Source of the DNA: JBHIEE01 sp046760445
GTDB lineage: Bacteria > Acidobacteriota > Aminicenantia > JdFR-78
NCBI GenBank assembly: GCA_046760445.1
Contig: JBHIEE010000061.1
Location: 1-17,083 of the forward strand
Length of the DNA: 17,083 bases
Direction: 5' to 3'
Shown here: in pieces, positions 6,284-15,400 of the stretch
Layout: each line of letters starts with the position of its first letter
Numbering within the stretch: the stretch's first letter is position 1
Translations under genes and position numbers: made by a program
The notes under the pieces: generated by a model
Seen by the model: only the letters and a program-made list of their open reading frames with translations
Told to the model about the DNA's origin: nothing
Databases searched by the model: none

Positions 6284-7333
6284 CTAAAAAATTGACCAAG
6301 GCTCAGGTAAGAAAAGCTGTTCATATAGTCTGAGCGCATAGCGATCAGTCATTCCCGCTATAAAATCTATGGTTCTCTTCTCAAGGGAATCGTGTTCAGG
6401 ATAGGAAGAAATATACCTTCCAGGATTCTCTTTAAAATAATAAAAAAGATCAGCTAATATTTTCTCTGCCTTTTTTTCCTGCTTTATTTTCTCCTCAAAA
6501 TCATACACTTTTTGATAAAGAAATTCTCTTAAGGCTTTAACTGCCTCATATATTTCTTCACTCATTCTAATTTCATCGAGATTGACTTCTTGACTGGCTT
6601 GAATCACATCATTGACCATAATATCTATTCTCTGGGCATGATATTTGCCCAAAATTTTTCTTAAAACTTGAGGAATATCCTCTAATCTTATTATTTCTCC
6701 ACGAATAGCATCATCTATGTCATGATTCACATAAGCAATCACATCCGATACTCTTACTATCTGTCCTTCTAAGGTAATTGGCCTGTTTTCTGGATTGGGA
6801 TCAAAAATTTCACCTGTTCCTTTGGAATGTTTTAAAATCCCATCTCTTACTTCACAAGTTAAATTTAATCCCTTTCCTCCATATTCGAGTAAATCTACTA
6901 CTCGCAGACTCTGCTCAAAATGGAAAAAATGTCCCAGGGAGAACTCTTGAAAAAGCTGGTCTAACATTCTTTCCCCAGCATGGCCAAAAGGAGTATGGCC
7001 TAAATCATGTCCAAGGGAAATTGCCTCAGCTAAATCTTCATTTAAACTTAATGCTCGGGCTATAGTTCTTGCTATTTGAGATACTTCCAGAGTATGAGTT
7101 AGCCGGGTTCGATAATGATCGCCATAAGGAGACAAAAAAACTTGAGTTTTATGTTTTAATCTCCGAAATGATTTACAATGAATTATTCTATCTCTATCTC
7201 TTTGAAATTCTGTTCTTATGTCACAAGTTTTTTCTTCTCTTTCTCTTCCTTTGGTTTGAGAACTGAGGCAGGCTTGAGGAGAAAGAGTTTTTTTTTCTCT
7301 TTCTTCTAAAATTGATCTAATAGTTTTCTTCAT
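6284..7333 (-). CDS. dgt: Deoxyguanosinetriphosphate triphosphohydrolase-like protein (HD-domain dNTPase)
   Basis: 349 residues, the length of the shorter dGTPase-like proteins common outside enterobacteria (Escherichia coli Dgt is about 505). The enzyme class hydrolyses dNTPs to deoxynucleoside and triphosphate and helps set nucleotide pools. The N-terminal block CDIRTEFQRDRDRIIH and then FRRLKHKTQVFLSPYGDHYRTRLTH is family-specific. The HD metal site is visible as His80 (in TRLTH), His109-Asp110 (in SLGHDLGHTPFGHAG) and a later Asp in VIAYVNHDIDD. All are intact, so it should be active; preference for dGTP over other dNTPs cannot be read from sequence. It is first in a leftward group with the MFS transporter and yjbQ. 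The leader upstream contains a 16-bp inverted repeat. The ribosome-binding site is weak. Confidence 0.93.
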   Translation of the reverse strand: MKKTIRSILEEREKKTLSPQACLSSQTKGREREEKTCDIRTEFQRDRDRIIHCKSFRRLKHKTQVFLSPYGDHYRTRLTHTLEVSQIARTIARALSLNEDLAEAISLGHDLGHTPFGHAGERMLDQLFQEFSLGHFFHFEQSLRVVDLLEYGGKGLNLTCEVRDGILKHSKGTGEIFDPNPENRPITLEGQIVRVSDVIAYVNHDIDDAIRGEIIRLEDIPQVLRKILGKYHAQRIDIMVNDVIQASQEVNLDEIRMSEEIYEAVKALREFLYQKVYDFEEKIKQEKKAEKILADLFYYFKENPGRYISSYPEHDSLEKRTIDFIAGMTDRYALRLYEQLFLPEPWSIF

Positions 7334-7363
7334 CTTAATCTTCGAGCAACACTACCTTTGTGG

Positions 7364-7469
7364 CAAGATAGTCAGGGAATACCCCTGAAACCCCCTATGA
7401 GACATCTATTTTTTATTTTAACCTTTTTAGAAACCTCTAATTCCAAACTTTTTTTCCCTGACTATCTTG
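7364..7469. repeat. 16-bp perfect inverted repeat enclosing 74 bp (mini-element or structured leader)
   Basis: CAAGATAGTCAGGGAA (7364-7379) is repeated exactly inverted as TTCCCTGACTATCTTG (7454-7469). The left arm also begins a smaller palindrome, CAGGGAATACCCCTG (7373-7387), so its CAGGG can pair locally or with the distant arm. No clean target-site duplication flanks the arms. The interior has no reading frame of note. It lies in the 300-bp divergent region and, on the minus strand, would sit in the 5' leader of dgt. Confidence 0.75.
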
Positions 7470-7500
7470 TTGTTTATAAAGGAATATTACATTTTTTATC

Positions 7501-7531
7501 CAATATCGGAATTTTCCAAATTCCGATATTG
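7501..7531. repeat. Perfect 14-bp stem with 3-base loop
   Basis: CAATATCGGAATTT (7501-7514), TCC, AAATTCCGATATTG (7518-7531). There is no T-run on either side, so it does not look like an intrinsic terminator. It lies upstream of the ABC operon promoter candidate. It could be a protein-binding operator or a small palindromic repeat. The rest of 7334-7633 is AT-rich with no further gene seen. Confidence 0.7.
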
Positions 7532-7575
7532 TAAATTAACAAAAATGAGAACAATTTTCAAGAAGATTTAATTAT

Positions 7576-7605
7576 TGACTATTGACTAATAGATAAGATA
7601 ATATA
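7576..7605 (+). promoter_or_regulatory. Likely sigma-70 promoter of the ABC/TPR operon
   Basis: TTGACT at 7576-7581 is followed by TAATAT at 7600-7605 (18-base spacer), or by GATAAT at 7598-7603 (16-base spacer). A second TTGACT copy lies at 7583-7588, spaced too close. AAGGAAA follows shortly after, then the ATG at 7634. The 5' leader would be about 20-25 bases. Confidence 0.45.
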
Positions 7606-7633
7606 GAAAGGAAAATAACGAGTAGATAAGCAT

Positions 7634-8548
7634 ATGAATGCTTTAGAGATAGAGAACTTACATCAATCATTCAAAATAGGTTTTATCCCAAAAAAAAGAA
7701 AAATTTTAAACGGGATTTCCTTGTCAGTTCAGAAAGGAGAAATATATGGCTATCTTGGCCCAAATGGAGCGGGAAAAACAACCACAATAAAAACTATCTT
7801 AGGTTTAATATTTCCAGAAAAGGGCAGAATAAAAATCCTTGATCAGGATAATCTCTCTTTAGAAGCCAAAAAGAAAATTGGCTTTTTACCTGAAAATCCC
7901 TATTTTTATGATTATTTAACAGCCTATGAATTTTTAAATTTTTATGCTCAACTCTTTGGGCTAGATAAAAAGAAAAAAGAAAATAGAATTAAAGAACTTC
8001 TCCATTTAGTTGGTTTAGAATCCTTTTCAGATCTTCAATTAAGAAAATTCTCTCGGGGGATGCTTCAAAGAGTAGGCTTAGCTCAAGCTTTGATTAACGA
8101 ACCAGAACTGGTTCTTCTGGACGAGCCCCTGGGAGGACTCGACCCTATTGGAAGAAAAGAAATTAGAGATATTATTTTAAATCTGAAGGAAAAAGGAAAA
8201 ACTGTATTCTTTTCCTCCCATATTCTTCAAGATATTGAAATGATTTGTGATAGAGTAGCGATTTTAATTAATGGACAAATAATCAATCAAGGAAAATTGG
8301 AAGATTTAATTTCAGAAGAAATTTTATTTACTGAAATTACTGTCTCTGGAATATCAAAAAATGATTTGGAAACTTTTGGAACACCTATTTCTGCCAAAGG
8401 TGAAAAAGTTCTTCTAAAAATCTACCAAGAAGAGAAAATAGAGGAAGTAATTTCTTTAATTATCTCTCAAAAAGGTAAAATTCATTCTCTTATTCCCCGC
8501 ACTCAGACTTTAGAAGATATATTTTTAGGAGCAGTGGAACAAAAATGA
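7634..8548 (+). CDS. ABC transporter ATP-binding protein (ABC-2 exporter type; possible PilH counterpart)
   Basis: 304 residues. The nucleotide-binding domain is complete: Walker A GPNGAGKTT (42-50), a Q-loop region reading LPENPYFYDYLT (85-96) with Glu87 at the usual glutamine position, signature FSRGMLQR (139-146), Walker B LVLLDEP (159-165) with catalytic Glu164, D-loop GGLDP, and switch His196. Residues beyond about 225 form the extra C-terminal domain typical of ABC-2 ATPases. It stays in the cytoplasm and drives the permease encoded next, whose ATG overlaps this stop by 4 bp. Substrate is unknown. The context (permease, TPR-like protein, pilD, pilS-like kinase) recalls the Myxococcus xanthus pilH/pilI ABC pair needed for type IV pili, which is an inference from order and family only. 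Confidence 0.92.
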   Translation: MNALEIENLHQSFKIGFIPKKRKILNGISLSVQKGEIYGYLGPNGAGKTTTIKTILGLIFPEKGRIKILDQDNLSLEAKKKIGFLPENPYFYDYLTAYEFLNFYAQLFGLDKKKKENRIKELLHLVGLESFSDLQLRKFSRGMLQRVGLAQALINEPELVLLDEPLGGLDPIGRKEIRDIILNLKEKGKTVFFSSHILQDIEMICDRVAILINGQIINQGKLEDLISEEILFTEITVSGISKNDLETFGTPISAKGEKVLLKIYQEEKIEEVISLIISQKGKIHSLIPRTQTLEDIFLGAVEQK

Positions 8549-9309
8549 GAGTTTGGATTATTGCTCTCAACACCTTCAAGGAAGCAATAAGAGACAGAAT
8601 TTTATATTTAATCCTCTTCTTTGCGATTATTTTTATTATTTTTTCAAGAGTGCTCAGCCTGCTTACTGTTGGGGATGAACTTAAAATAATGAAAGATGTT
8701 GGATTAGCTTCAATCTCCATTTTTGGGGTAGTAATGGCTGTCCTTATTGGTACTGGTTTAGTTTATAAAGAAATCGATAAAAAAACAATTTATACTCTCC
8801 TTTCAAAGCCAGTTTATCGATATGAATTTCTGTTAGGCAAATTTTTTGGTTTAACTATTACTTTAGTAATTATGCTTATGGTGATGAGTCTTATATTCTT
8901 TAGTGTAATCTTTCTTTATAGCTTGCAACTTGATCCTAAATTTTTGATTGTTATTCTTTTAACCTTAATTGAATTAATGCTTATCACTTCCCTGGCTATC
9001 TTATTTTCTACCTTTACCACTCCTATTTTAAGTTCTATTTTCACTTTCTCCTTGTTTCTCATTGGCCGTTTCTCGTGGGGACTAAACACCCTAATCGAAA
9101 AAAGCAAATCTCCTTTGGGAAAAGTATTAGTCAAAATTGTCTATTATATTTTACCTAACTTAGAGAAATTTAACTTAAGAACAGAAATAGTTCATAATCT
9201 ACCTATCAGCACCCAATTTTTAATCTATTCTATCCTCTATGGATTGTGTTACACTTTAACTCTCTTGCTTTTAGCGACAATAATTTTTCAAAAGAGAGAG
9301 TTTGTATGA
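8545..9309 (+). CDS. ABC-2 type transporter permease (possible PilI counterpart)
   Basis: 254 residues with six predicted membrane segments (about 15-38, 49-68, 97-123, 127-152, 155-175 and 222-248). Family features are the N-terminal NTFKEAIRDRILYLI, the EIDKKTIYTLLSKPVYRYEFLLGKFFG stretch after the second helix, and a hydrophobic C-terminus. The segment KTIYTLLSKPVxRxExLLGKF is highly characteristic of ABC-2 permeases, where it couples to the ATPase. It overlaps the ATPase gene (ATGA, 8545-8548) and the next gene (ATGA, 9306-9309), so all three should be translated together. The transported molecule is not deducible. Confidence 0.9.
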   Translation: MRVWIIALNTFKEAIRDRILYLILFFAIIFIIFSRVLSLLTVGDELKIMKDVGLASISIFGVVMAVLIGTGLVYKEIDKKTIYTLLSKPVYRYEFLLGKFFGLTITLVIMLMVMSLIFFSVIFLYSLQLDPKFLIVILLTLIELMLITSLAILFSTFTTPILSSIFTFSLFLIGRFSWGLNTLIEKSKSPLGKVLVKIVYYILPNLEKFNLRTEIVHNLPISTQFLIYSILYGLCYTLTLLLLATIIFQKREFV

Positions 9310-10157
9310 AAAGTTTTAAAATAAAAAGAATTCATTTTGCCTTTTTCCTGATTCTGTTTTTCGTCTTATCTATTCTTCTTCAAATAAAGATAGAAAAAAA
9401 CCCCCGAAGAAAAATACCTGGTTCTTCGATAATTTATCTTCCTTCTGGAAGATATTTAAAATTCATTACTTTTGGTTATAATTCTTTTCTGGCCGATATA
9501 ATTTATTTATGGGCAATTCAGTATTATAGTGATTACTCTATTGCAGACAGATTTAATTATTTGGAGCATATTTTCTCAATAATTTCAGAATTAGACCCAC
9601 GTTATCTTGATCCTTATCGAATTGGTGCACTTATAGCCTGGTATGAAGCAAAACAAATAGACCTTGCCCTTAAATTACTAGATATCGGAATTAAAAAAAA
9701 TCCTGACCAATGGATCTTGCCTCTTGAAGCAGGTCACTATGCTCAAATATTTAAAAAAGATTATAAATTAGCCCGATATTATTTTGGCTTGACTAAAAAA
9801 ATCGAGGGAGCACCGCCTATTGCTGAAAGACTCTATGCTAACGCAGCTTTCAAGGCAATGGATTTAAAAACAGCCTATCAAAGCTGGCTTGAAATCTATC
9901 AGACCACTCAAAATGAGAGAATAAAAAAAATTGCTTTTAATCACCTCTATCAGACAAAAGCAACAATTGATATATTACTTATCAAAAAAGCAATTACTCA
10001 GTATGAACGAATTTATAATCGCAAACCAATGAATTTAGACCAACTCAAAAAAGCTGGAATTCTTAATCAGATTCCAAAAGATTTGGATGGAAAAGATTAT
10101 CTTTACGATTTCAAAACAGGAGAAGTAAAACCACCAACACTTCCATGGAAAAGATAA
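9306..10157 (+). CDS. Membrane-anchored TPR-like protein (possible PilG counterpart)
   Basis: 283 residues from the ATG at 9306, which follows a GAGAGAG ribosome-binding sequence and overlaps the permease stop by 4 bp. An upstream ATG at 9246 in the same frame would lie well inside the permease gene and is less likely. Residues about 9-27 form one membrane helix or uncleaved signal. About 55-200 are helical pairs with TPR character (LADIIYLWAIQYYSDY, LDPRYLDPYRIGALIAWYEA, ALKLLDIGIKKNPD, DYKLARYYFGL). The C-terminus (PKDLDGKDYLYDFKTGEVKP) resembles the end of pseudopilin-type proteins, an impression I cannot test here. The protein probably faces the periplasm and partners the ABC transporter. 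M. xanthus PilG sits beside PilH and PilI, so an equivalent role is possible but unproven. Confidence 0.8.
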   Translation: MKSFKIKRIHFAFFLILFFVLSILLQIKIEKNPRRKIPGSSIIYLPSGRYLKFITFGYNSFLADIIYLWAIQYYSDYSIADRFNYLEHIFSIISELDPRYLDPYRIGALIAWYEAKQIDLALKLLDIGIKKNPDQWILPLEAGHYAQIFKKDYKLARYYFGLTKKIEGAPPIAERLYANAAFKAMDLKTAYQSWLEIYQTTQNERIKKIAFNHLYQTKATIDILLIKKAITQYERIYNRKPMNLDQLKKAGILNQIPKDLDGKDYLYDFKTGEVKPPTLPWKR

Positions 10158-10165
10158 TATCAAAA

Positions 10166-10306
10166 ATGTCAAATAACAAAGTTCAAATGACAAAATACGA
10201 AACAATTTCAAATGACCATCCCGAGTACTCGGGATGTTTCGGATTTCGATATTCGGATTTCGAATTTTTCTCCCGAATACTCGGGATGGTATTTGTTATT
10301 TGTCAT
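10166..10306. repeat. 141-bp fold-back repeat with two CCCGAGTACTCGGG-type palindromes
   Basis: The outer arm at 10166-10180 is matched inverted, at 14 of 15 positions, by 10292-10306. Inside lie the perfect 20-bp palindrome CATCCCGAGTACTCGGGATG (10217-10236) and a one-base variant TCCCGAATACTCGGGA (10271-10286). Between them are CGGATTTCGA-like words. The 16-bp core is identical to that at 3065-3080. The element fills most of the gap between the TPR-like gene and pilD. Its flank carries two TTGACA words (10311-10316 and 10325-10330), neither at good spacing from a -10 box. Confidence 0.75.
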
Positions 10307-10342
10307 TGATTTGACATTTGGATTTTGACATTTGGACTTATT

Positions 10343-11110
10343 ATGGTGGAGCTTTTAATTATTTTATTTGGATTAGCCTGGGGAAGTTTTTTAAATGTGG
10401 TTATTTATCGCCTCCCCAGAAAATTAAGTTTAATAAAACCAGGTTCATTCTGTCCCTCTTGTCATCATAAGATACCTTTTTACAATAATATTCCATTATT
10501 AAGTTATTTAATCTTGAAAGGAAAATGCAGATTTTGCGGTCGAAAAATCGCTTTTTCTTACCCATTGGTTGAATTTCTAACTCCTCTTTCTTTCCTCATT
10601 CTTTACCAAAAATTTTCTTTTAATTATTTTTTTATTGCTTCTGTTCTTTTTACCAGTGCTTTAATTGTTTTAGCTTTTATTGATTATTACCATCAAATTT
10701 TACCCAATGAAATTACTCTTCCTGGATTTGCTTTGTTTATCTCTTATTCCTTTGTCCATCCTTTCCTCAATTTTGGCCAGGCACTTTTAGGCGTTATTCT
10801 TGGAGCTGGATTTTTATTAGTTATTTACTGGAGCTATTATTCAATTAGAAAGATTGAAGGCTTGGGCTTAGGAGATGTAAAAATGATGCTTATGGTTGGC
10901 GCCTTTCTTGGTTGGCTTAAGACTTTCTTCACATTAATCTTAGGTTCCTTTGTCGCAGCCATTGTTGGACTGTTTCTGATATTTTTAAAGAAAAAAGATT
11001 TAAAATACTCTCTTCCCTTTGGCACTTTTTTAGCTCCAGCTGCTTTTGTCTCACTTGTCTGGGGAGGAAAAATCATCAGTGCTTATCTTAGTTTATTCCG
11101 AAAACCTTAA
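10343..11110 (+). CDS. pilD: Prepilin peptidase (PilD-type, A24 family)
   Basis: 255 residues. PilD cleaves the leader from type IV prepilins in the inner membrane and N-methylates the new terminus. The N-terminal domain has GSFLNVVIYRLP (14-25) and the zinc-binding cysteine pairs CPSC (37, 40) and CRFC (62, 65). The peptidase domain has the catalytic aspartates Asp114 (AFID) and Asp178 in GLGLGDVKMM. About eight membrane segments are visible. I chose the ATG at 10343 because MVELLIILFGLAWGSFLN is the family's usual beginning. A TTG at 10325 would add six residues but lies in the repeat flank. No Shine-Dalgarno sequence is obvious. The stop is 4 bp before the kinase ATG, so pilD and the kinase form a unit. 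PilX, whose gene lies at 16090-16716, is a probable substrate. Confidence 0.95.
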   Translation: MVELLIILFGLAWGSFLNVVIYRLPRKLSLIKPGSFCPSCHHKIPFYNNIPLLSYLILKGKCRFCGRKIAFSYPLVEFLTPLSFLILYQKFSFNYFFIASVLFTSALIVLAFIDYYHQILPNEITLPGFALFISYSFVHPFLNFGQALLGVILGAGFLLVIYWSYYSIRKIEGLGLGDVKMMLMVGAFLGWLKTFFTLILGSFVAAIVGLFLIFLKKKDLKYSLPFGTFLAPAAFVSLVWGGKIISAYLSLFRKP

Positions 11111-11114
11111 ATAA

Positions 11115-12455
11115 ATGAATATTTCTTGCTTTAAATTAACAATATCTCTTTCACGAATAATTCAGGGTGGAAAATCAAGTCCTTTTTTAAATCTTACCTT
11201 TCTCTTCCTGGGTTTAATTTTTTTCTTTTTTATTATCCTTACATTTATCTGGGCACTTAAAAGAGTAATTTCAGCCAAAAGAGAGATAGAGAGAAAATAT
11301 GAAATTAAAACCAGAGATGATCAAAGCTATATGTTAACTTCTATTCAGCATTTAGTCACTCAATTAAGAGAAAAAGAGAAAGAATTAGCTGAACTCCACC
11401 AAAGAGAAAAAATAAGGGCCGAAGAAGCCGAAAGATTGAGCAGCGATATTGTTAGAAACTTAACCAGTGGATTAATTTTATGTTCTCCTGCGGGCAAGAT
11501 AATAACTCTTAATCCCGCAGCTGAGAAGATTTTTGGTATCACTCGATTAGTTGCCTTAAACCAAAACTACACCCAAATTTTTAGAGAAAATAAAAAATTA
11601 ACCTCTTTATTTAAATCATGTTTAAAACACAAGAAAACTTATGATCGAAAAGAGATTGAATTTAATTTACCTGGTAAGAAAAAAATAATTTTAGGAACAT
11701 CTATTTCTCCTTTGAAAGACAAATCCGGCCAATTTATTGGACTACTCTCCCTATTTCGCGATATAACAGAAGAAAAAAGATTAAAAGAAATTGCCCGATC
11801 AAAAGAAGAATTAGCTTTAATTGGAGAGCTATCAGCTGGTTTAGCTCATGAATTCAGAAATTCCTTAGGTGTTATTTTAGGTCATTCTCGTCTTTTAGAA
11901 AAAGAAATTAAAGGTGCCCCTTCGATTAAGAAGATTACCAAAGAAGTAAATTTTCTTTCTGAAATGATTGATAAATTTCTTTCTTTCGCCAAACCAATTG
12001 TTTTAAAAAAGGAAATAATAAATTTAGAGAAAGTGATAGAAGATGCTCTAACTGAATTTAAAGAAAGAATAAGCAGCTCCTCTCTAAAAATTGAAAAGAA
12101 AGGAGTTTTTCCCAAATTGGAAGGAGACAAGGGTTTAATGAGAACTGTTTTTTCCAATCTTATTAGAAATTCATTAGAAGCAGATTCCACAGAAATTATT
12201 ATTGAAAGCTTATGGCAAGAAAGCAAAGATGAATTAGAAATCCAATTTAAAGATAATGGTAAAGGGTTTCCTCGAAAGTATCAGGGAAAAATTTTTCTCC
12301 CTTTTTTTACTACCAAAAAAAGAGGAACTGGAATGGGATTAGCTATTGTCAGGAAAATTATTCTTACCCACCAGGGAAAAATCAAAGTCTCTTCTGAAAA
12401 AGATAAAGGAACAGTCTTTCAAATCTTTCTGCCCGTTATATCTCGAACTATCTGA
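11115..12455 (+). CDS. PAS-containing sensor histidine kinase (NtrB/PilS type)
   Basis: 446 residues. One membrane helix (about 26-47) is followed by a coiled-coil stretch (50-108), a PAS domain (about 108-220, SGLILCSPAGKIITLNPAAEKIFG), and the HisKA domain with phospho-acceptor His245 in SAGLAHEFRNSLGVILG. The HATPase domain has N-box SNLIRNSLEA (347-356), G1 DNGKGF (380-385), F-box around FLPFFTT (394-400) and G2 GTGMGL (404-409). The H-box form is that of NtrB/PilS kinases, which pair with sigma-54 NtrC-type regulators. No response regulator is in the window. It follows pilD by 4 bp. Its end overlaps the end of the oppositely oriented pilY1 by 8 bp. PilS-like control of pilus genes is suggested by position but not shown. 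Confidence 0.9.
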   Translation: MNISCFKLTISLSRIIQGGKSSPFLNLTFLFLGLIFFFFIILTFIWALKRVISAKREIERKYEIKTRDDQSYMLTSIQHLVTQLREKEKELAELHQREKIRAEEAERLSSDIVRNLTSGLILCSPAGKIITLNPAAEKIFGITRLVALNQNYTQIFRENKKLTSLFKSCLKHKKTYDRKEIEFNLPGKKKIILGTSISPLKDKSGQFIGLLSLFRDITEEKRLKEIARSKEELALIGELSAGLAHEFRNSLGVILGHSRLLEKEIKGAPSIKKITKEVNFLSEMIDKFLSFAKPIVLKKEIINLEKVIEDALTEFKERISSSSLKIEKKGVFPKLEGDKGLMRTVFSNLIRNSLEADSTEIIIESLWQESKDELEIQFKDNGKGFPRKYQGKIFLPFFTTKKRGTGMGLAIVRKIILTHQGKIKVSSEKDKGTVFQIFLPVISRTI

Positions 12456-15400
12456 TAATCTTAAATATTTCCCGCCACGATTTGACTTTTAGAATAGCTC
12501 CAATTGGCTGTTCTAATCTCTGGATAGTAGAGTCATATTCTTGAACATAGACTTCTCTTTTTCTGGTACCACTCGTAGTTCTTGTTCTCTCACCAAGAGT
12601 CACTGCTGACCTTGTCTTGGAAGCGAGAGTCAAACTTTCTACAGAGCCAGAAGCAGTAGTAAAGGCAGTCCCTCCAACAGCAGCCCCTCTCACTGCTCTA
12701 ACATATCTTCCGTAAAGTTTTCCTACACCAGCCAAATTCTCGCAGGGGTCGACACTTTCAATTGATCCAGTTATAGTATTAAAATATACGATAGAATTTG
12801 CAACTTTAGGATCAGCCCACACTTTTTCTCCTTGACCTAAATCTCCTACATCTTTCTCTGAAGATAAGTTAAGAATACCGGGATCGCCTAAATACCATTC
12901 CATTCTCTCCTCTTGGTCAGAAGCATCATTGTCTATAAGAGCAATGAAAGAATAATAGGCATCATTCGGAGCTCTATCATCTCCTCCTGTTCCAAAGTAA
13001 ATATGAGGATTTGTAGAGCCAGAATAATAATCTACCCAAGCAGTTGGTTTACTAATGATTGGATAATTATCATCATCTTCATAAATGGCCGTCACCACAT
13101 CATCCCAAGTAGTTTTTCCACTCTTTCCTATCTCTTTAAACTCAACACTGACATCTATTTTCCATACTCTTCCATCTAAATCTCCAACATATACTCGATC
13201 AGCCTTGCCATCTCGTTCAATATCAATTATTGAAGGAGACCCTGGAATAGCATTAAGAATATTAGGAAAATTTTCTGAAGTATCTATGTCATCTGCTGTA
13301 AAAGTCCAGAAAGCTGTTCCTGTCTCTAAATCCACGGCATAAAACACATTCCCCAGGGTAGTACTTGGATCATCATCATTGTCATAACCAGAACCCATAA
13401 AAGCTGCCCAGATTCCATCTCCCTCTTTAGTAATCTTACCAATAGCTGACACAGACCAGGTCTCACCCATAGTAGTATCATCAGTAAATTCCCACAAAGG
13501 TTCAGGGCTATCAGGATCAGTAATATCTAAGGCAAAGTAATAGTATAATCCTCCCCCAATGATGCTTCCTTTTCCAGGACCCTGTCCACAGATTAAAACA
13601 GTTCTCCACTCTCCATTAATATACACATCAGCTGCTACTGGACTTCCATCAACATAAACATCTCTATTAAAGTATCTCTCGCCAGTATCTGGATCAACTG
13701 CCCACATATTTCTCAACTTGGGAAGAAGATTGTAGGGAATAAAGGCCCACAGCTCTTCCCCTGTCCGAACATCAAAGCAGTGAAGCATCCCATCATTAGC
13801 CCCAACATAAATTAGTTTGTCTCTATCTGCCCAAGTTTCTTTAAATTCACTATAACCTTCACCCATTATATTTGGATTTCCTTCTGGTGGACCAACCACA
13901 ATTGGATTGGAGTGATTGATGTCTCCTAATTTCCAATCACGACCTTCTCCTCTGATAAAATTAATCAATCCTTCATTATCATTATTGACATCCTGTAAAA
14001 TTGGTCCCAATATATCAACATAATCTACACTAAAATCATATCTAATTAACGAACCTTCATCTATCGCAGTATAAATGGATCTGCTATCAGCAGTTCTGGA
14101 ATCTAACAATTCTCCAGCATCCCATAATATTTCGACTCCAGAGGCAACCCATCTTCCAGAAGGAGAGGTCACTTCTGATCGGCTCACTGTCCTGAGAATT
14201 GAATAGGAATTGTCTTCTGGAACCATATTGGTCACATTATAAGCTCTTAAATGCCCTTCCCATCCAGGAAAAATAAATGTACCTCCAATGATTAGTTTCT
14301 TATCTTCACCGTCAATTTCAGCTTTAGTAGCAACCACTGAGGTGCGAGAATACTCTCTTCTATCAACATAAGTATATTCAAAGCGAATCTGGTCCATTCT
14401 TGGTGTCTCAAAGGAAGCATCTTCCCACTCAGCCATATCATCTTCTAGTGCACTTAACTCAGCTTTCCATCTAAGGTCTGTTCCATAATGGACAAAGGTG
14501 TGTTCTGGAAGATCAGTATAATCCTGAAGTTCATTGCCCTCAAACTCTACATAAAATTCCCAATCTTTTCCACCGTTATTAGAGACATAGTATTCGATTT
14601 TAAGACCATCACTTGAGTATGTTCCTTCCCATCCCTGATCAAGATCAGCAATTTTTACCTTGGTTATGGCATACTGCTGCGGATCAAGATCACTGGTAAG
14701 GCTAATTGACTGAGCAATACCTGTAAGGGTATAAACATCAGCTACCTCATTGGTAAATATATAGTAAAATTCTGTATGGTTACCATCAGCCATTATAAAA
14801 TCTAAATCTCCGTCTTGATCATAATCAAAAGAAGCACCTAAATCAAAATCATATGTAGTGGGTCGGTCATCAAATATCAAGCGAGAGACAAATTCACCTC
14901 CAATGTTTTTAAAATAAAAACATACTCCACCTAAATCATTGTCACCTATATTCCATTGGTCAGTTCCAATCATAAGATCAACATCTCCATCCTGGTCAAA
15001 GTCTCCCACGATTGAGGCTGTTGCACCCCCATCATACTGATCATCATAGATGTCTCCATCTGGATCATAATATTCTTTATAAAGAGTGAAATTATCTGTT
15101 CCATCATTTTTATAATATTTAAGCTCTGCATAGGTTACACTTCCCACAATGATATCTAAATCTCCATCTCCATCAAAATCTGCAACAGATAAAGTGCTAA
15201 CCCCTCTTGGATCCCATCCTGTATCTATTAAGACAGCAGGAGAAGAAGGGAATGTTCCATCATTTACCTGACCATTATTGGTATTTTTATATAATAATAC
15301 CTCCCCAGCTCTATTTCCAACTAAAATATCGATATCCCCATCACCATCGAAATCAATGGATTGCATCATTGTTGCTGACCAAGCAATCCCTTTTATCTTA

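Noticed and set aside
7334..7633. Known riboswitch in the dgt leader
   Set aside because: No recognisable consensus of a known class was seen. Only the inverted repeat and hairpin are supported.
9246..9305. Upstream ATG start for the TPR-like protein
   Set aside because: It would overlap the permease gene by 64 bp. The ATG at 9306 has GAGAGAG before it and the same ATGA overlap as the previous gene pair.
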